The notes: generated from the letters alone by a model not told the origin. Shown: positions 1 through 6,414, numbered from the stretch's first letter. The stretch is DNA of 10,833 bases from an uncultured Collinsella sp. (GCA_900549185.1 URNM01000067.1:1-10833); one strand, 5' to 3'. Numbers and translations are program-made.

Positions 1-50
1 GATCTACACTCGACTAGTCGTCGGCAGCGTCAGATGTGTATAAGAGACAG
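1..50 (+). other. Illumina/Nextera adapter contamination at contig end
   Basis: Not biological sequence. Bases 1-9 match the 3' part of the P5 oligo (GATCTACAC). Bases 10-17 (TCGACTAG) are an 8-base i5 index, which I recall as Nextera S513. Bases 18-50 are the Nextera read-1 transposase adapter, ending in the 19-bp Tn5 mosaic end AGATGTGTATAAGAGACAG at 32-50. Read in frame it gives the peptide MYKRQ, which creates a false ATG start at 36 for the protease that follows; on the other strand it gives similarly false peptides. Genomic sequence begins at base 51. Confidence 0.98.
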
Positions 51-1154
51 GAGGACACCACGCTGGCCGAGGCCGTTTCTGCCAAGGCCCTGCCCTCCGT
101 CGTTTCCATCACCGCCACTTCGAGCGGCAGCCAGAATGGCTCGCTTTCGCAGTCTGCTGATGAGTCGGATAGCTCGGGCAGCGTCGGTTCGGGCGTAGTG
201 CTCGATACCGAGGGCCACATCCTCACCAACAACCACGTGGTCGATGGCTATGACCAGTACGTGGTGACCATGGACGACGGCACCACCTATGAGGCCGAGT
301 TCGTGGGCAACGATGCCTCGAGCGACCTGGCCGTCATCAAGCTCAAGGACGCCGACGCCTCCAAGCTCACGCCGATCGAGATCGGTGATTCCTCCAAGCT
401 CAACGTGGGCGAGTGGGTCATGGCAATCGGTTCGCCGTTCGGTAACGAACAGTCTGTCTCTACGGGCATTGTGTCGGCGCTGTATCGCTCCACGGCCATG
501 AGCTCTACCAGCGGCAACACCATCTATGCCAACATGATCCAGACCGATGCCGCCATCAACCCGGGCAACTCCGGCGGCGCGCTCGTCAATGACAACGGCG
601 AGCTCGTGGGCATCAACTCGCTCATCGAGAGCTACTCGGGCTCCAGCTCGGGCGTGGGCTTTGCTATTCCGGTCAACTACGCCAAGAACATTGCCGACCA
701 GATCATCGACGGCAAGACGCCGGTGCATCCGTACATGGGCGCTACGCTTTCGAGCGTCAACGCGCTCAACGCCCGCACCAACAAGCTGAGCACCGATAGC
801 GGCGCGTATGTGGCGAGCGTCGTTGAGGACGGTCCTGCCGCCAAGGCCGGGATTCAGGAGGGCGACGTCATCACCAAGCTGGGCGACGACGAAATCACGA
901 GCGCCGATGGCCTGATCATCGCACTGCGCAGCCACGAGGTGGGCGAGAAGGTCGAGATCACGCTTATGCGCGGCAAGGAAGAGAAGAAGGTCACCGTCGA
1001 GCTGGGCTCCGATGAGGAGCTGCAGAACCAGCAGCAGGACGACAGTTCGACCGACACCGGCAACGGCGGTATTACCGACGAGCAGCTGCGCCAGTATCTG
1101 GAGGAGCTGCTGGGCCAGCAGGGCCAGGGTCAAGGCTACGGCCAGGGCTACTAG
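51..1154 (+). CDS. HtrA/DegP-family trypsin-like serine protease, 5'-truncated
   Basis: Extracytoplasmic protein quality-control protease of the S1C/HtrA family. The visible part is 367 residues. The upstream cytoplasmic/transmembrane anchor usual in Gram-positive HtrAs is missing because the contig starts inside the gene; the ATG at 36 is adapter sequence. The trypsin-fold catalytic triad is complete: His in TNNHVV (codon 234-236), Asp in SSDLAVIKL (324-326) and Ser in NPGNSGGAL (570-572). A single PDZ domain follows at about 725-1000, starting HPYMGA, with the GPAAKAGIQEGDVI carboxylate-binding region. The tail is acidic and then Gln/Gly/Tyr-rich (QQGQGQGYGQGY), probably disordered. It ends in TAG at 1152 and is followed within 30 bp by an intrinsic terminator, so it is the last gene of its transcript. 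The family call is secure; the specific paralogue (HtrA, DegP or DegQ) cannot be decided. Confidence 0.93.
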   Translation, partial: EDTTLAEAVSAKALPSVVSITATSSGSQNGSLSQSADESDSSGSVGSGVVLDTEGHILTNNHVVDGYDQYVVTMDDGTTYEAEFVGNDASSDLAVIKLKDADASKLTPIEIGDSSKLNVGEWVMAIGSPFGNEQSVSTGIVSALYRSTAMSSTSGNTIYANMIQTDAAINPGNSGGALVNDNGELVGINSLIESYSGSSSGVGFAIPVNYAKNIADQIIDGKTPVHPYMGATLSSVNALNARTNKLSTDSGAYVASVVEDGPAAKAGIQEGDVITKLGDDEITSADGLIIALRSHEVGEKVEITLMRGKEEKKVTVELGSDEELQNQQQDDSSTDTGNGGITDEQLRQYLEELLGQQGQGQGYGQGY

Positions 1155-1180
1155 CGAGCCGTTTCGCTCATACCGATGCC

Positions 1181-1222
1181 AGAGGGGCTGTCCCACCAAC
1201 GCGAGACAGCCCCTCTTTTCTT
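1181..1222 (+). terminator. Rho-independent terminator of the HtrA-like gene
   Basis: A perfect 12-bp G+C-rich stem (AGAGGGGCTGTC at 1181-1192 pairing with GACAGCCCCTCT at 1205-1216) closes a 12-nt loop. It is followed at once by a T-rich run (TTTTCTTATT, ending about 1225). It lies 27 bp after the protease stop codon. The stem is symmetric, but the T-tract supports termination on the + strand only. Confidence 0.93.
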
Positions 1223-1224
1223 AT

Positions 1225-1255
1225 TGATCCGTTGGGGACGGAGGAAAACGGATCA
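1225..1255. repeat. REP-like hairpin repeat, copy 1
   Basis: A 31-bp imperfect palindrome: TGATCCGTT (1225-1233) and AACGGATCA (1247-1255) form a perfect 9-bp stem around a 13-nt loop containing GGACGGAGG. A second copy lies in opposite orientation at 9816-9846. Nineteen bases (1237-1255, reverse-complemented) are identical there, and 26 of 31 positions agree over the whole unit. Two copies of the same hairpin unit in 10.8 kb, one intergenic and one at a gene end, suggest a dispersed REP/RIP-type family in this genome. It does not look like a terminator, as no T-tract follows. Confidence 0.7.
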
Positions 1256-1291
1256 CTTGTGGCTGGCAAGAGGCCTGCTTCGTAATGGTCT

Positions 1292-1492
1292 GGACAGTTA
1301 GTTCAGATACGTATAAATCTGGGGCAGCTTGGGATGCGTTTTGAGCAATTTTTGATTGGGATGGGGCTCGGATGGGTGTTTGGAAGGGAGAGTGGGACGT
1401 TTACATGGTCTCGAGGAGCCCAAATTAGTTGAAACAGGGGTGTTCGTGCCTGATCCAGCTCTAGGATTTATACGTATCTGAACTAACTGTCC
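1292..1492. mobile_element. 201-bp MITE-like element with perfect 28-bp terminal inverted repeats
   Basis: Bases 1292-1319 (begins GGACAGTTAGTTCAGATACG) and 1465-1492 (ends CTGAACTAACTGTCC) are exact reverse complements over 28 bp, enclosing 145 bp of non-coding DNA. Each arm contains the 8-bp palindrome ATACGTAT. The arms are far more A+T-rich than the surrounding chromosome. The interior is G-rich on the + strand, with GGG runs from 1358 to 1396. No transposase is present, so if mobile it would depend on one supplied elsewhere. The 7-mer GGTCTGG occurs at 1287-1293 and 1498-1504, but it overlaps the left arm and is offset on the right, so I do not call it a target-site duplication. Alternatives are an invertible regulatory segment or a structured RNA with a long outer stem. 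Confidence 0.6.
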
Positions 1493-1601
1493 GCCCCGGT
1501 CTGGCCGCTGCCGATTCGGTGCGGTTTGAGACCGCTATTCGGCCCCGTTGCGGCCGGTGGTACTCTAGTATCCGTTTGAAATCGAGCGAAGGAGTGCCGC
1601 T

Positions 1602-3830
1602 ATGGAGCAATCGAGCCTGTTTGGTGACGGTGTGGACATCGATACCGAAACGCCCGCGAGTGCGGATGCCGCCGCGCCGACCGACGCCCATGCCCAGGCG
1701 GCAGCGCGTGCGGCCGAGCTGCGCCACGAGCTCGATTACCACGCCTATCGCTACTACATGCTCGATGCGCCCGAGATCACGGACACCGCCTTTGACAAAA
1801 TGCTCGTTGAGCTGCAGGAAATCGAGGCCACCTACCCCGACCTGGTGACGCCCGACAGCTATACCCAGCGCGTGGGCGGCTACGTGAGCGAGCAGTTTAC
1901 GCCGGTCACGCACATGGCACGCATGTATTCCATGGACGATGCCATGGATCTGGACGAGCTCGACGCGTGGCTCCAACGAACCGAGGATGCGCTCGGCGCC
2001 GGTAGCGTCACCTATACCTGCGAGCTTAAGATCGACGGTCTGGGCGTGGCGCTTACCTACCAAAACGGCACCTTCGTGCGCGCGGCCACGCGCGGCGATG
2101 GCACCACGGGCGAGGACGTATCGCTCAATGTGCGTACCATCAAGGATGTGCCCATGCATCTGTCCGAGCCGGCGCTCGCCCACATGGCCGCCGATCGCGA
2201 GCGCACCATCGAAGTGCGCGGCGAGGTCTATATGCCCAAAGGCAGCTTTGTGCGTCTGAATGAAGAGGCCGATGCCGAGGGCCGCGACCCCTTCGCCAAC
2301 CCGCGCAACGCCGCTGCTGGCAGCCTGCGTCAGAAGGATCCTAAGGTTACGGCGCGCCGCGACCTGGCCACCTTTATCTACGCCATCGCCGATACCGATC
2401 CGCTGCACGTCCACAGCCAGCGCGAGTTCCTCGATTGGCTGCGCAGTGCCGGTTTTAGCGTCAACCCCAACGTGGCACGCTGCGCCACGCCGGCCGAGGT
2501 CCACGAGTTCTGCGCCCAGGCCCTCGAGCATCGCGGTGACTTGGACTATGACATCGACGGCGTGGTCGTAAAGGTCGACAGCTTTCAGCAGCAGCTCGAC
2601 CTGGGCTTTACTGCCCGCGCACCACGCTGGGCCATTGCCTTTAAGTTCCCGCCCGAGGAAAAGCAGACCGTCCTGCGCGAAATTCGCATCCAGGTGGGCC
2701 GCACCGGTGTGCTCACGCCGGTCGCCGAGTTCGACCCAGTGACGGTTGCCGGCTCCACCATCGCGCGTGCCACGCTGCACAACATCGACGAGATCCGCCG
2801 CAAAAACGTGCGCGAGGGCGACACCATCATCGTTCACAAGGCGGGCGACGTAATCCCCGAGGTCGTGGGCCCGGTGCTCGACAAACGCCCGGCCGATTCG
2901 GTCGACTGGCAGATGCCCGAGGCCTGCCCCGTGTGCGGCAGCCCCGTGGTCCACGAGGATGGTGAGGTCGCTTACCGTTGCGTCTCCATCGACTGCCCCG
3001 CACAGCTCAAGGAGCGCTTGCTCCACTGGGTGAGCCGCGGCTGCATGGACGTCGACGGCCTGGGCGACGAGATCGTCGACAAGATGATCGCCGCCGGCCT
3101 GATTCACGATGTCGCGGACTTCTACCAGCTCACGGTCGACGACATCGCCGGACTGGACACGGGGCGCACTTATGCCAGCTCCAACAGCAAAAAGGGCGTC
3201 AAGAAGGGTGACCCCATTCCGGTAGGCCTCAAGACGGCCGAGAAAATCATCGCCGAGCTCAACAAGTCCAAGAGCCAGCCGCTCGGTCGCGTGCTGTTTG
3301 CCCTGGGCATCCGCCACGTGGGCAAGAGCGTGGGCGAGGTCATCGCCGAGCGATTCCTGTCGATTGACAAGCTCATCTTGGCGAGCGAAGAGGACATCGC
3401 CGAGTGCGAGGGCATCGGTCCCAAGATTGCGGCGAGCGTCAAGCAGTTCCTGGCCGTGCCCGAGAACCTTGCCGTGCTGGAGCGCCTGCGTCAGGCGGGT
3501 CTGTCGCTCGAGGTCGATTTGGGCGCCGCGCACGCGCAGGCCGCAGCCGACGCTGGCGTGGCGGGCGAGCTCGCCGACGCACAGCCGCTTGCGGGTCTGA
3601 CCTTCGTGCTCACCGGCACGCTCGTCAACCGCACCCGCGACGAGGCGGGCGCGGCGCTCAAGGTGCTCGGTGCCAAGGTTTCGGGCAGTGTGTCGAAGAA
3701 GACGAGCTATCTGGTCGCCGGCCCCAAGGCGGGCTCCAAGCTCACCAAGGCCGAGCAGCTGGGTGTGCCCGTGTTGGATGAGGCGGCACTTGAACAGATT
3801 TTGGCGACGGGTAGGGTCCCGGAGGCATAG
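1602..3830 (+). CDS. ligA: NAD-dependent DNA ligase LigA
   Basis: Seals 3'-OH/5'-phosphate nicks in replication and repair, using NAD+ and a ligase-AMP intermediate; it is cytoplasmic and normally essential. At 742 residues it is longer than the usual 650-700. Domain Ia (YHAYRYYMLDAPEITD) starts near residue 45. The adenylated lysine is K143 in ELKIDG. Further nucleotidyltransferase motifs are TRGDGTTGED, EVRGEVYMP, DGVVVKVD and WAIAFKFPPE. An OB fold spans about 350-430. Four zinc-binding cysteines follow (C442, C445, C460, C465), then helix-hairpin-helix repeats to about 640 and a C-terminal BRCT domain from about 660. The extra length is an N-terminal leader of about 35 residues that opens MEQSSLFG, an insertion at about 520-540, and an Ala-rich linker before BRCT. 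The ATG is supported by AAGGAG 7 nt upstream. It ends at TAG 3828, on the edge of the low-G+C island. Confidence 0.98.
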   Translation: MEQSSLFGDGVDIDTETPASADAAAPTDAHAQAAARAAELRHELDYHAYRYYMLDAPEITDTAFDKMLVELQEIEATYPDLVTPDSYTQRVGGYVSEQFTPVTHMARMYSMDDAMDLDELDAWLQRTEDALGAGSVTYTCELKIDGLGVALTYQNGTFVRAATRGDGTTGEDVSLNVRTIKDVPMHLSEPALAHMAADRERTIEVRGEVYMPKGSFVRLNEEADAEGRDPFANPRNAAAGSLRQKDPKVTARRDLATFIYAIADTDPLHVHSQREFLDWLRSAGFSVNPNVARCATPAEVHEFCAQALEHRGDLDYDIDGVVVKVDSFQQQLDLGFTARAPRWAIAFKFPPEEKQTVLREIRIQVGRTGVLTPVAEFDPVTVAGSTIARATLHNIDEIRRKNVREGDTIIVHKAGDVIPEVVGPVLDKRPADSVDWQMPEACPVCGSPVVHEDGEVAYRCVSIDCPAQLKERLLHWVSRGCMDVDGLGDEIVDKMIAAGLIHDVADFYQLTVDDIAGLDTGRTYASSNSKKGVKKGDPIPVGLKTAEKIIAELNKSKSQPLGRVLFALGIRHVGKSVGEVIAERFLSIDKLILASEEDIAECEGIGPKIAASVKQFLAVPENLAVLERLRQAGLSLEVDLGAAHAQAAADAGVAGELADAQPLAGLTFVLTGTLVNRTRDEAGAALKVLGAKVSGSVSKKTSYLVAGPKAGSKLTKAEQLGVPVLDEAALEQILATGRVPEA

Positions 3831-3835
3831 TGATT

Positions 3836-3871
3836 TGTTGAGGAACTGCGCAGAGGCTCAGTTCCTCAACA
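3836..3871. terminator. Hairpin between the convergent ligA and lipoprotein-like genes (probable terminator)
   Basis: A perfect 13-bp inverted repeat (TGTTGAGGAACTG at 3836-3848; CAGTTCCTCAACA at 3859-3871) encloses a 10-nt loop. It starts 5 bp after the ligA stop and overlaps the last codon and stop of the convergent gene, a typical position for a shared terminator. The downstream T-content is weak on both strands (TCTCCTTAT on +), so efficiency is uncertain. Its left edge abuts the TAGTGATT direct repeat that bounds the low-G+C island, so it could instead be part of the inserted unit's end. Confidence 0.6.
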
Positions 3872-4252
3872 TCTCCTTATAGTGTTTGCCTGTTCAATTT
3901 CGATATCGTTTCCCTCGTATGATCCAGATGCGTCTACCGACTCAAAGCGTGAGTAGGAAACTCTTGTCCCAACTTTGATTTGGGAAAGCTTGTCTTTGAT
4001 TCGGCCAGATGAGGGGAATGTAATCCGGGTTTGCTTTCCAGCGTCGGTGTAGCGGGGACTGTTGTCTGTTTGGATTACGAGTTCCGTTCCCTCAATAGAA
4101 TGAACGCTGCCGGCTCCAAAGACAAGGTAATCATCTCCTCCGCTATAGCGGGCTCTATCTGTGCATGAAGAAACGGATGCAAACATAGCGAAAATCACCA
4201 ATATCGTAACCAGGGCAAAGGCCGTGGTGCCATAGCATTTTGATGGTGCCAT
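3866..4252 (-). CDS. Small putative lipoprotein / exported beta-rich protein
   Basis: A 128-residue protein I do not recognise with certainty. An N-terminal hydrophobic segment (about residues 10-28, ALVTILVIFAMFA) ends in VSSC, an acceptable lipobox with the Cys at residue 30, so it is probably secreted and lipid-anchored. The rest is a short Ser/Thr/Asp-rich domain (SVHSIEGTELVIQTD ... IKVGTRVSYSRFESV) that reads like a small beta-barrel of the OB/DUF5666 style; that resemblance is from pattern only. The chosen ATG (4250-4252) lies 5 bp past the stop of the cysteine-protease gene, suggesting translational coupling in a two-gene operon. A TTG at 4262-4264 would add four residues and overlap that stop; it has GGAA at usable spacing and cannot be excluded. 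The gene shares the low G+C of its neighbour and ends in the hairpin at 3836-3871. A partner role, such as anchor or inhibitor of the protease, is only inference. Confidence 0.7.
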   Translation of the reverse strand: MAPSKCYGTTAFALVTILVIFAMFASVSSCTDRARYSGGDDYLVFGAGSVHSIEGTELVIQTDNSPRYTDAGKQTRITFPSSGRIKDKLSQIKVGTRVSYSRFESVDASGSYEGNDIEIEQANTIRRC

Positions 4253-4257
4253 CCGGT

Positions 4258-5430
4258 CTACCAAAAGACTGTTCCGTTCAATTTGACCATATTGGGCGTT
4301 GCATAGTTAATCGCTCGGGGATAAGTGTTCCATCCGTCGAATACTTCGAGCCACTGCAGTTCGATGCCAGAGCTTCCATTATGCCCAGTAAAATAGCCAG
4401 TTACCGTGACTGTATGACCTGATAGCTCGACGGATCCTTCACTGTTTCGGCTGTTGATCCACATATGATACAAGCCGATATTCCCTTGATCGATAGTTGC
4501 TCTGTACTGAGCGAATTGAGGCTGATAACCGAAAAATTGAGTATTAAGTGCTCTACCCTTTTGAGCGGCAAGACTTTTAAACGGAACAATTCCATCTGGG
4601 ATGATCGTGCTTCCGTACTCGACGCCCTGATCATTGGTCTTATACGTTGTTGTGCCAGTGACGTTCCATATTTCTTTATAATAATCGGGATTAAATTGAT
4701 TAGCGTTTGAACTGGTGAGACCGTAATGCATTGATACAGCGTACAAGGCAGAAACGACGCATGCATACTTATTAGTGCGGGCTTCAACTAATGATTCCGA
4801 GACTCCTCGGAACGGTATTCCGTTTAAATCGTCTATTTGGAAATGCAACATCAAGTCATCTTCATTGATAATGACTGCATCCCATGAAGTTGGGTTATTG
4901 CTTTGAGGTGCTATACCCTTTTCGGTGACAATTGGGACAGACCGTATATTGTTATAGTTGGTTACACAGTCTCTAGTTCCTGGCACCAAAGTTCCATATT
5001 CAATATCGTTGTACGAAATTAGTACGGTTGGGTTTGTGGCCTGTTGGCCGGAATAAGTTGAAATGGCGTTTGATAGAGAAGCTGAAATCGGAAGAATGGT
5101 ATCGCCGAGGGTTATCTCCTTCAGAAGCCAAGGATATGATGCGTCAAGTATTAAATAACCGTAAGGGCTTCCTTCCCTTGTGACACTGATTTCATAGCCA
5201 CAGATAAGGCCGATTTGTTGGCATACGGGAACGATTTGCTCGATCTCTAAGTTCGCGGATCCGTCGACGATGGGCAACAGGGAAAGCGCGTAGTCTTGTG
5301 CTAGGTCTGATGTAAAAGCGACGGATGAGTTTGAGTCGGCAGCGAATACTCTTGTTGGGCGTGACGCGGATAAGCCGATGATCGAGGCTAGGCCGAGAAG
5401 AAACGAGCGACGTGATTGAACTCTGGGCAT
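4258..5430 (-). CDS. Tat-signal putative papain-fold (C39-like) cysteine protease
   Basis: A 390-residue exported protein. The N-terminus carries a twin-arginine motif (SRRSFLL, R7-R8), a hydrophobic stretch and a VFA-AD cleavage site after A30, so it probably leaves the cell folded by the Tat route. Residues about 40-120 (LEIEQIVPVCQQIGLICGYE ... YGYLILDASYP) resemble the Ala/Tyr-rich pro-regions of secreted cysteine proteases. The C-terminal half has a plausible catalytic set: C224 in KYACVVSALYAVSMHYG, H339 in ELSGHTVTVTGYF, and D365 or N368 in EVFDGWNTYPRAINY. This order and spacing match C39-like/papain-fold peptidases. A classic oxyanion Gln just before the Cys is not obvious. The ATG follows AGGAG at 5-nt spacing (GGAGACATTATG). 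Two sampled 60-base lines are about 38-40% G+C, against about 70% in ligA, suggesting horizontal acquisition. Substrate unknown; a peptidoglycan or toxin role is possible but unsupported. Confidence 0.68.
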   Translation of the reverse strand: MPRVQSRRSFLLGLASIIGLSASRPTRVFAADSNSSVAFTSDLAQDYALSLLPIVDGSANLEIEQIVPVCQQIGLICGYEISVTREGSPYGYLILDASYPWLLKEITLGDTILPISASLSNAISTYSGQQATNPTVLISYNDIEYGTLVPGTRDCVTNYNNIRSVPIVTEKGIAPQSNNPTSWDAVIINEDDLMLHFQIDDLNGIPFRGVSESLVEARTNKYACVVSALYAVSMHYGLTSSNANQFNPDYYKEIWNVTGTTTYKTNDQGVEYGSTIIPDGIVPFKSLAAQKGRALNTQFFGYQPQFAQYRATIDQGNIGLYHMWINSRNSEGSVELSGHTVTVTGYFTGHNGSSGIELQWLEVFDGWNTYPRAINYATPNMVKLNGTVFW

Positions 5431-5478
5431 AATGTCTCCTGCCTATGGGGGGCAATATGCTGTCATTTTATTTGCTAC

Positions 5479-5507
5479 ATAATACAATCTAATTCGGATT
5501 AAGGTAA
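5479..5507 (-). promoter_or_regulatory. Candidate promoter of the cysteine-protease operon
   Basis: On the minus strand, TATTAT (5479-5484) fits a -10 box, with TTACCT (5502-5507) 17 bp upstream as a weak -35. The -10 lies about 49 bp before the ATG in an A+T-rich 108-bp gap between this gene and the MerR gene. No clear operator dyad is seen. Confidence 0.4.
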
Positions 5508-5538
5508 ATGGATGGAATTGCTCGATAAATGGTAGTGA

Positions 5539-6378
5539 TTAGCGGACCGGTATCGCGATCCTCGTCACATACGCCCCCGGGTCGTCGCTGATGATGTCGT
5601 CGATCAGGGCGATCTCGCGCGAGGGACCGGCGGGTGTCAGGTTGCGCTCGCGCATATAGCTGAGCAGCTGCTCATAGCGTGGGGTTGCTTGCCCGTGCGT
5701 GCCGCGAAAGCTAATGGTCAGGCAGCGCGCGGCGGGTCGCGTCTCGAGGTCGCCCACGTAATCATCGGTGTCATCGAGCAGCAAAAAGACCTCGTCGTAG
5801 CCATCAAAGTCGCTGGCGGCGAGGCGCTCGGCGCTAATCCCAACGCCCAAGTTGCCCAGAAAGACAAAGGTCTCGTGCTGGCCCTTCTGCAGCTGACGAA
5901 TCTGCCACTCCAGCGCATAGGCGTCGGTAGGCTTGACGCGTTCGCGCAATACGGCGCAGCGAAGCTCGGGCGCATCGATTGCGCAAATGGTATCGAGCTC
6001 GGTGTTCAGGGCATTGTGAAGCAGGGCAAGCCGGTTGTCGATCTTGCGCGACACGCGCTCCAGCTCGCGGCGCTTGCGCTCGATGAGCTCCTGCTGCTGA
6101 GCCAGCTGCCGCTGCATAAGGTTCACGTCGCGCGTGGTCACAAACTCACGGATTAGCGCGAGCGGCAAGTCGAGAACACGCAGGTGGCTGATGGTGTTGA
6201 GAGTGGAGAGCTGCCGCGATCCGTAGTAGCGGTACCCACTCGCCGGATCGATGTGTGCCGGGTCCAGCAAGCCCATCTGCTCGTAATGGCGCAACGTGTC
6301 CACGCTTAGGTTAAACAAGCGCGCCACCTCGCCAATGCGGAGCAGACCCTCGGTATGTTCAGTTGGCGAGTCGGTCAT
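5539..6378 (-). CDS. MerR-family transcriptional regulator with GyrI/BmrR-like ligand domain
   Basis: A 279-residue one-component, drug-responsive activator of BmrR type. Residues 12-80 form the winged helix-turn-helix (LRIGEVARLFNLSVDTLRHYEQMGLL, wing GYRYYGSRQL). Residues about 82-125 are the long dimerising coiled coil rich in Gln, Arg and Glu. Residues about 140-279 form a GyrI-like effector-binding domain ending YVTRIAIPVR. The ATG has a strong AAGGAG site 8 nt upstream. It lies 61 bp downstream of the MATE gene on the same strand and is probably cotranscribed with it. The promoter before the MATE gene has the distorted 19-bp spacer that MerR proteins activate, so the likely circuit is ligand-induced activation of the MATE-MerR operon, including itself. 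The ligand is probably a lipophilic or cationic drug, by family analogy. No metal-binding cysteines of the CueR/ZntR kind are present. Confidence 0.9.
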   Translation of the reverse strand: MTDSPTEHTEGLLRIGEVARLFNLSVDTLRHYEQMGLLDPAHIDPASGYRYYGSRQLSTLNTISHLRVLDLPLALIREFVTTRDVNLMQRQLAQQQELIERKRRELERVSRKIDNRLALLHNALNTELDTICAIDAPELRCAVLRERVKPTDAYALEWQIRQLQKGQHETFVFLGNLGVGISAERLAASDFDGYDEVFLLLDDTDDYVGDLETRPAARCLTISFRGTHGQATPRYEQLLSYMRERNLTPAGPSREIALIDDIISDDPGAYVTRIAIPVR

Positions 6379-6414
6379 GGCGCCGCTCCTTTCAATGGAC
6401 GGGGAAGGGGCGCC
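6379..6414 (-). promoter_or_regulatory. Possible hairpin sequestering the MerR ribosome binding site
   Basis: In the minus-strand transcript, GGCGCC (6409-6414) can pair with GGCGCC (6379-6384), and the adjacent CCTT (from 6405-6408) with the AAGG of the Shine-Dalgarno sequence (6388-6391), across a 3-nt bulge and a 13-nt loop. This would cover the ribosome binding site up to the start codon. It may make MerR translation depend on MATE translation or act as a weak processing site. It is short and could be incidental in G+C-rich DNA. Confidence 0.3.

Larger units (their letters stand above)
1155..1601. other. 447-bp intergenic region between htrA-like gene and ligA
   Basis: No credible coding sequence on either strand. 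In order it holds the protease terminator (1181-1222), the REP-like hairpin (1225-1255), the inverted-repeat-bounded element (1292-1492), and about 110 bp of G+C-rich leader before ligA. I find no convincing sigma-70 promoter in the leader: TAGTAT near 1569 is a possible -10 but has no matching -35 at 16-18 bp. The ligA ribosome binding site AAGGAG stands 7 nt before its ATG. Confidence 0.6.
3828..5540. repeat. 8-bp direct repeat TAGTGATT flanking the low-G+C island
   Basis: TAGTGATT occurs at 3828-3835 and 5533-5540, immediately bordering the A+T-rich segment with the lipoprotein-like and cysteine-protease genes. The left copy contains the ligA stop codon (TAG 3828-3830). The right copy ends two bases into the MerR stop codon (complement of 5539-5541). 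Collapsing the repeat restores a plausible ancestral junction in which ligA and the MerR gene converge with about 8 bp between stops. This fits a target-site duplication or a micro-homology insertion. No transposase or matching terminal inverted repeats are present. Confidence 0.5.

Noticed and set aside
36..50. ATG at 36 as start of the protease gene
   Set aside because: It lies in the Nextera adapter; the real gene starts upstream of the contig.
30..1199. 389-codon open frame antisense to the protease
   Set aside because: Shadow frame of a G+C-rich gene. It has no family signature, is rich in Arg/Val/Ala/Leu/His, and runs into adapter sequence.
1292..1319. TGGACA...TATAAAT in the left arm as a promoter
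   Set aside because: The spacer is only 15 bp and the same sequence is in both arms as part of a perfect inverted repeat, so a promoter call is not needed.
1287..1504. GGTCTGG direct repeat as target-site duplication of the 201-bp element
   Set aside because: The left copy overlaps the arm by two bases and the right copy is separated from its arm by five bases, so the geometry is wrong for a duplication.
1461..3533. 690-codon open frame antisense to ligA
   Set aside because: Typical antisense shadow of a high-G+C gene. Its composition is biased, it has no ribosome site, and it fully overlaps an unambiguous LigA.
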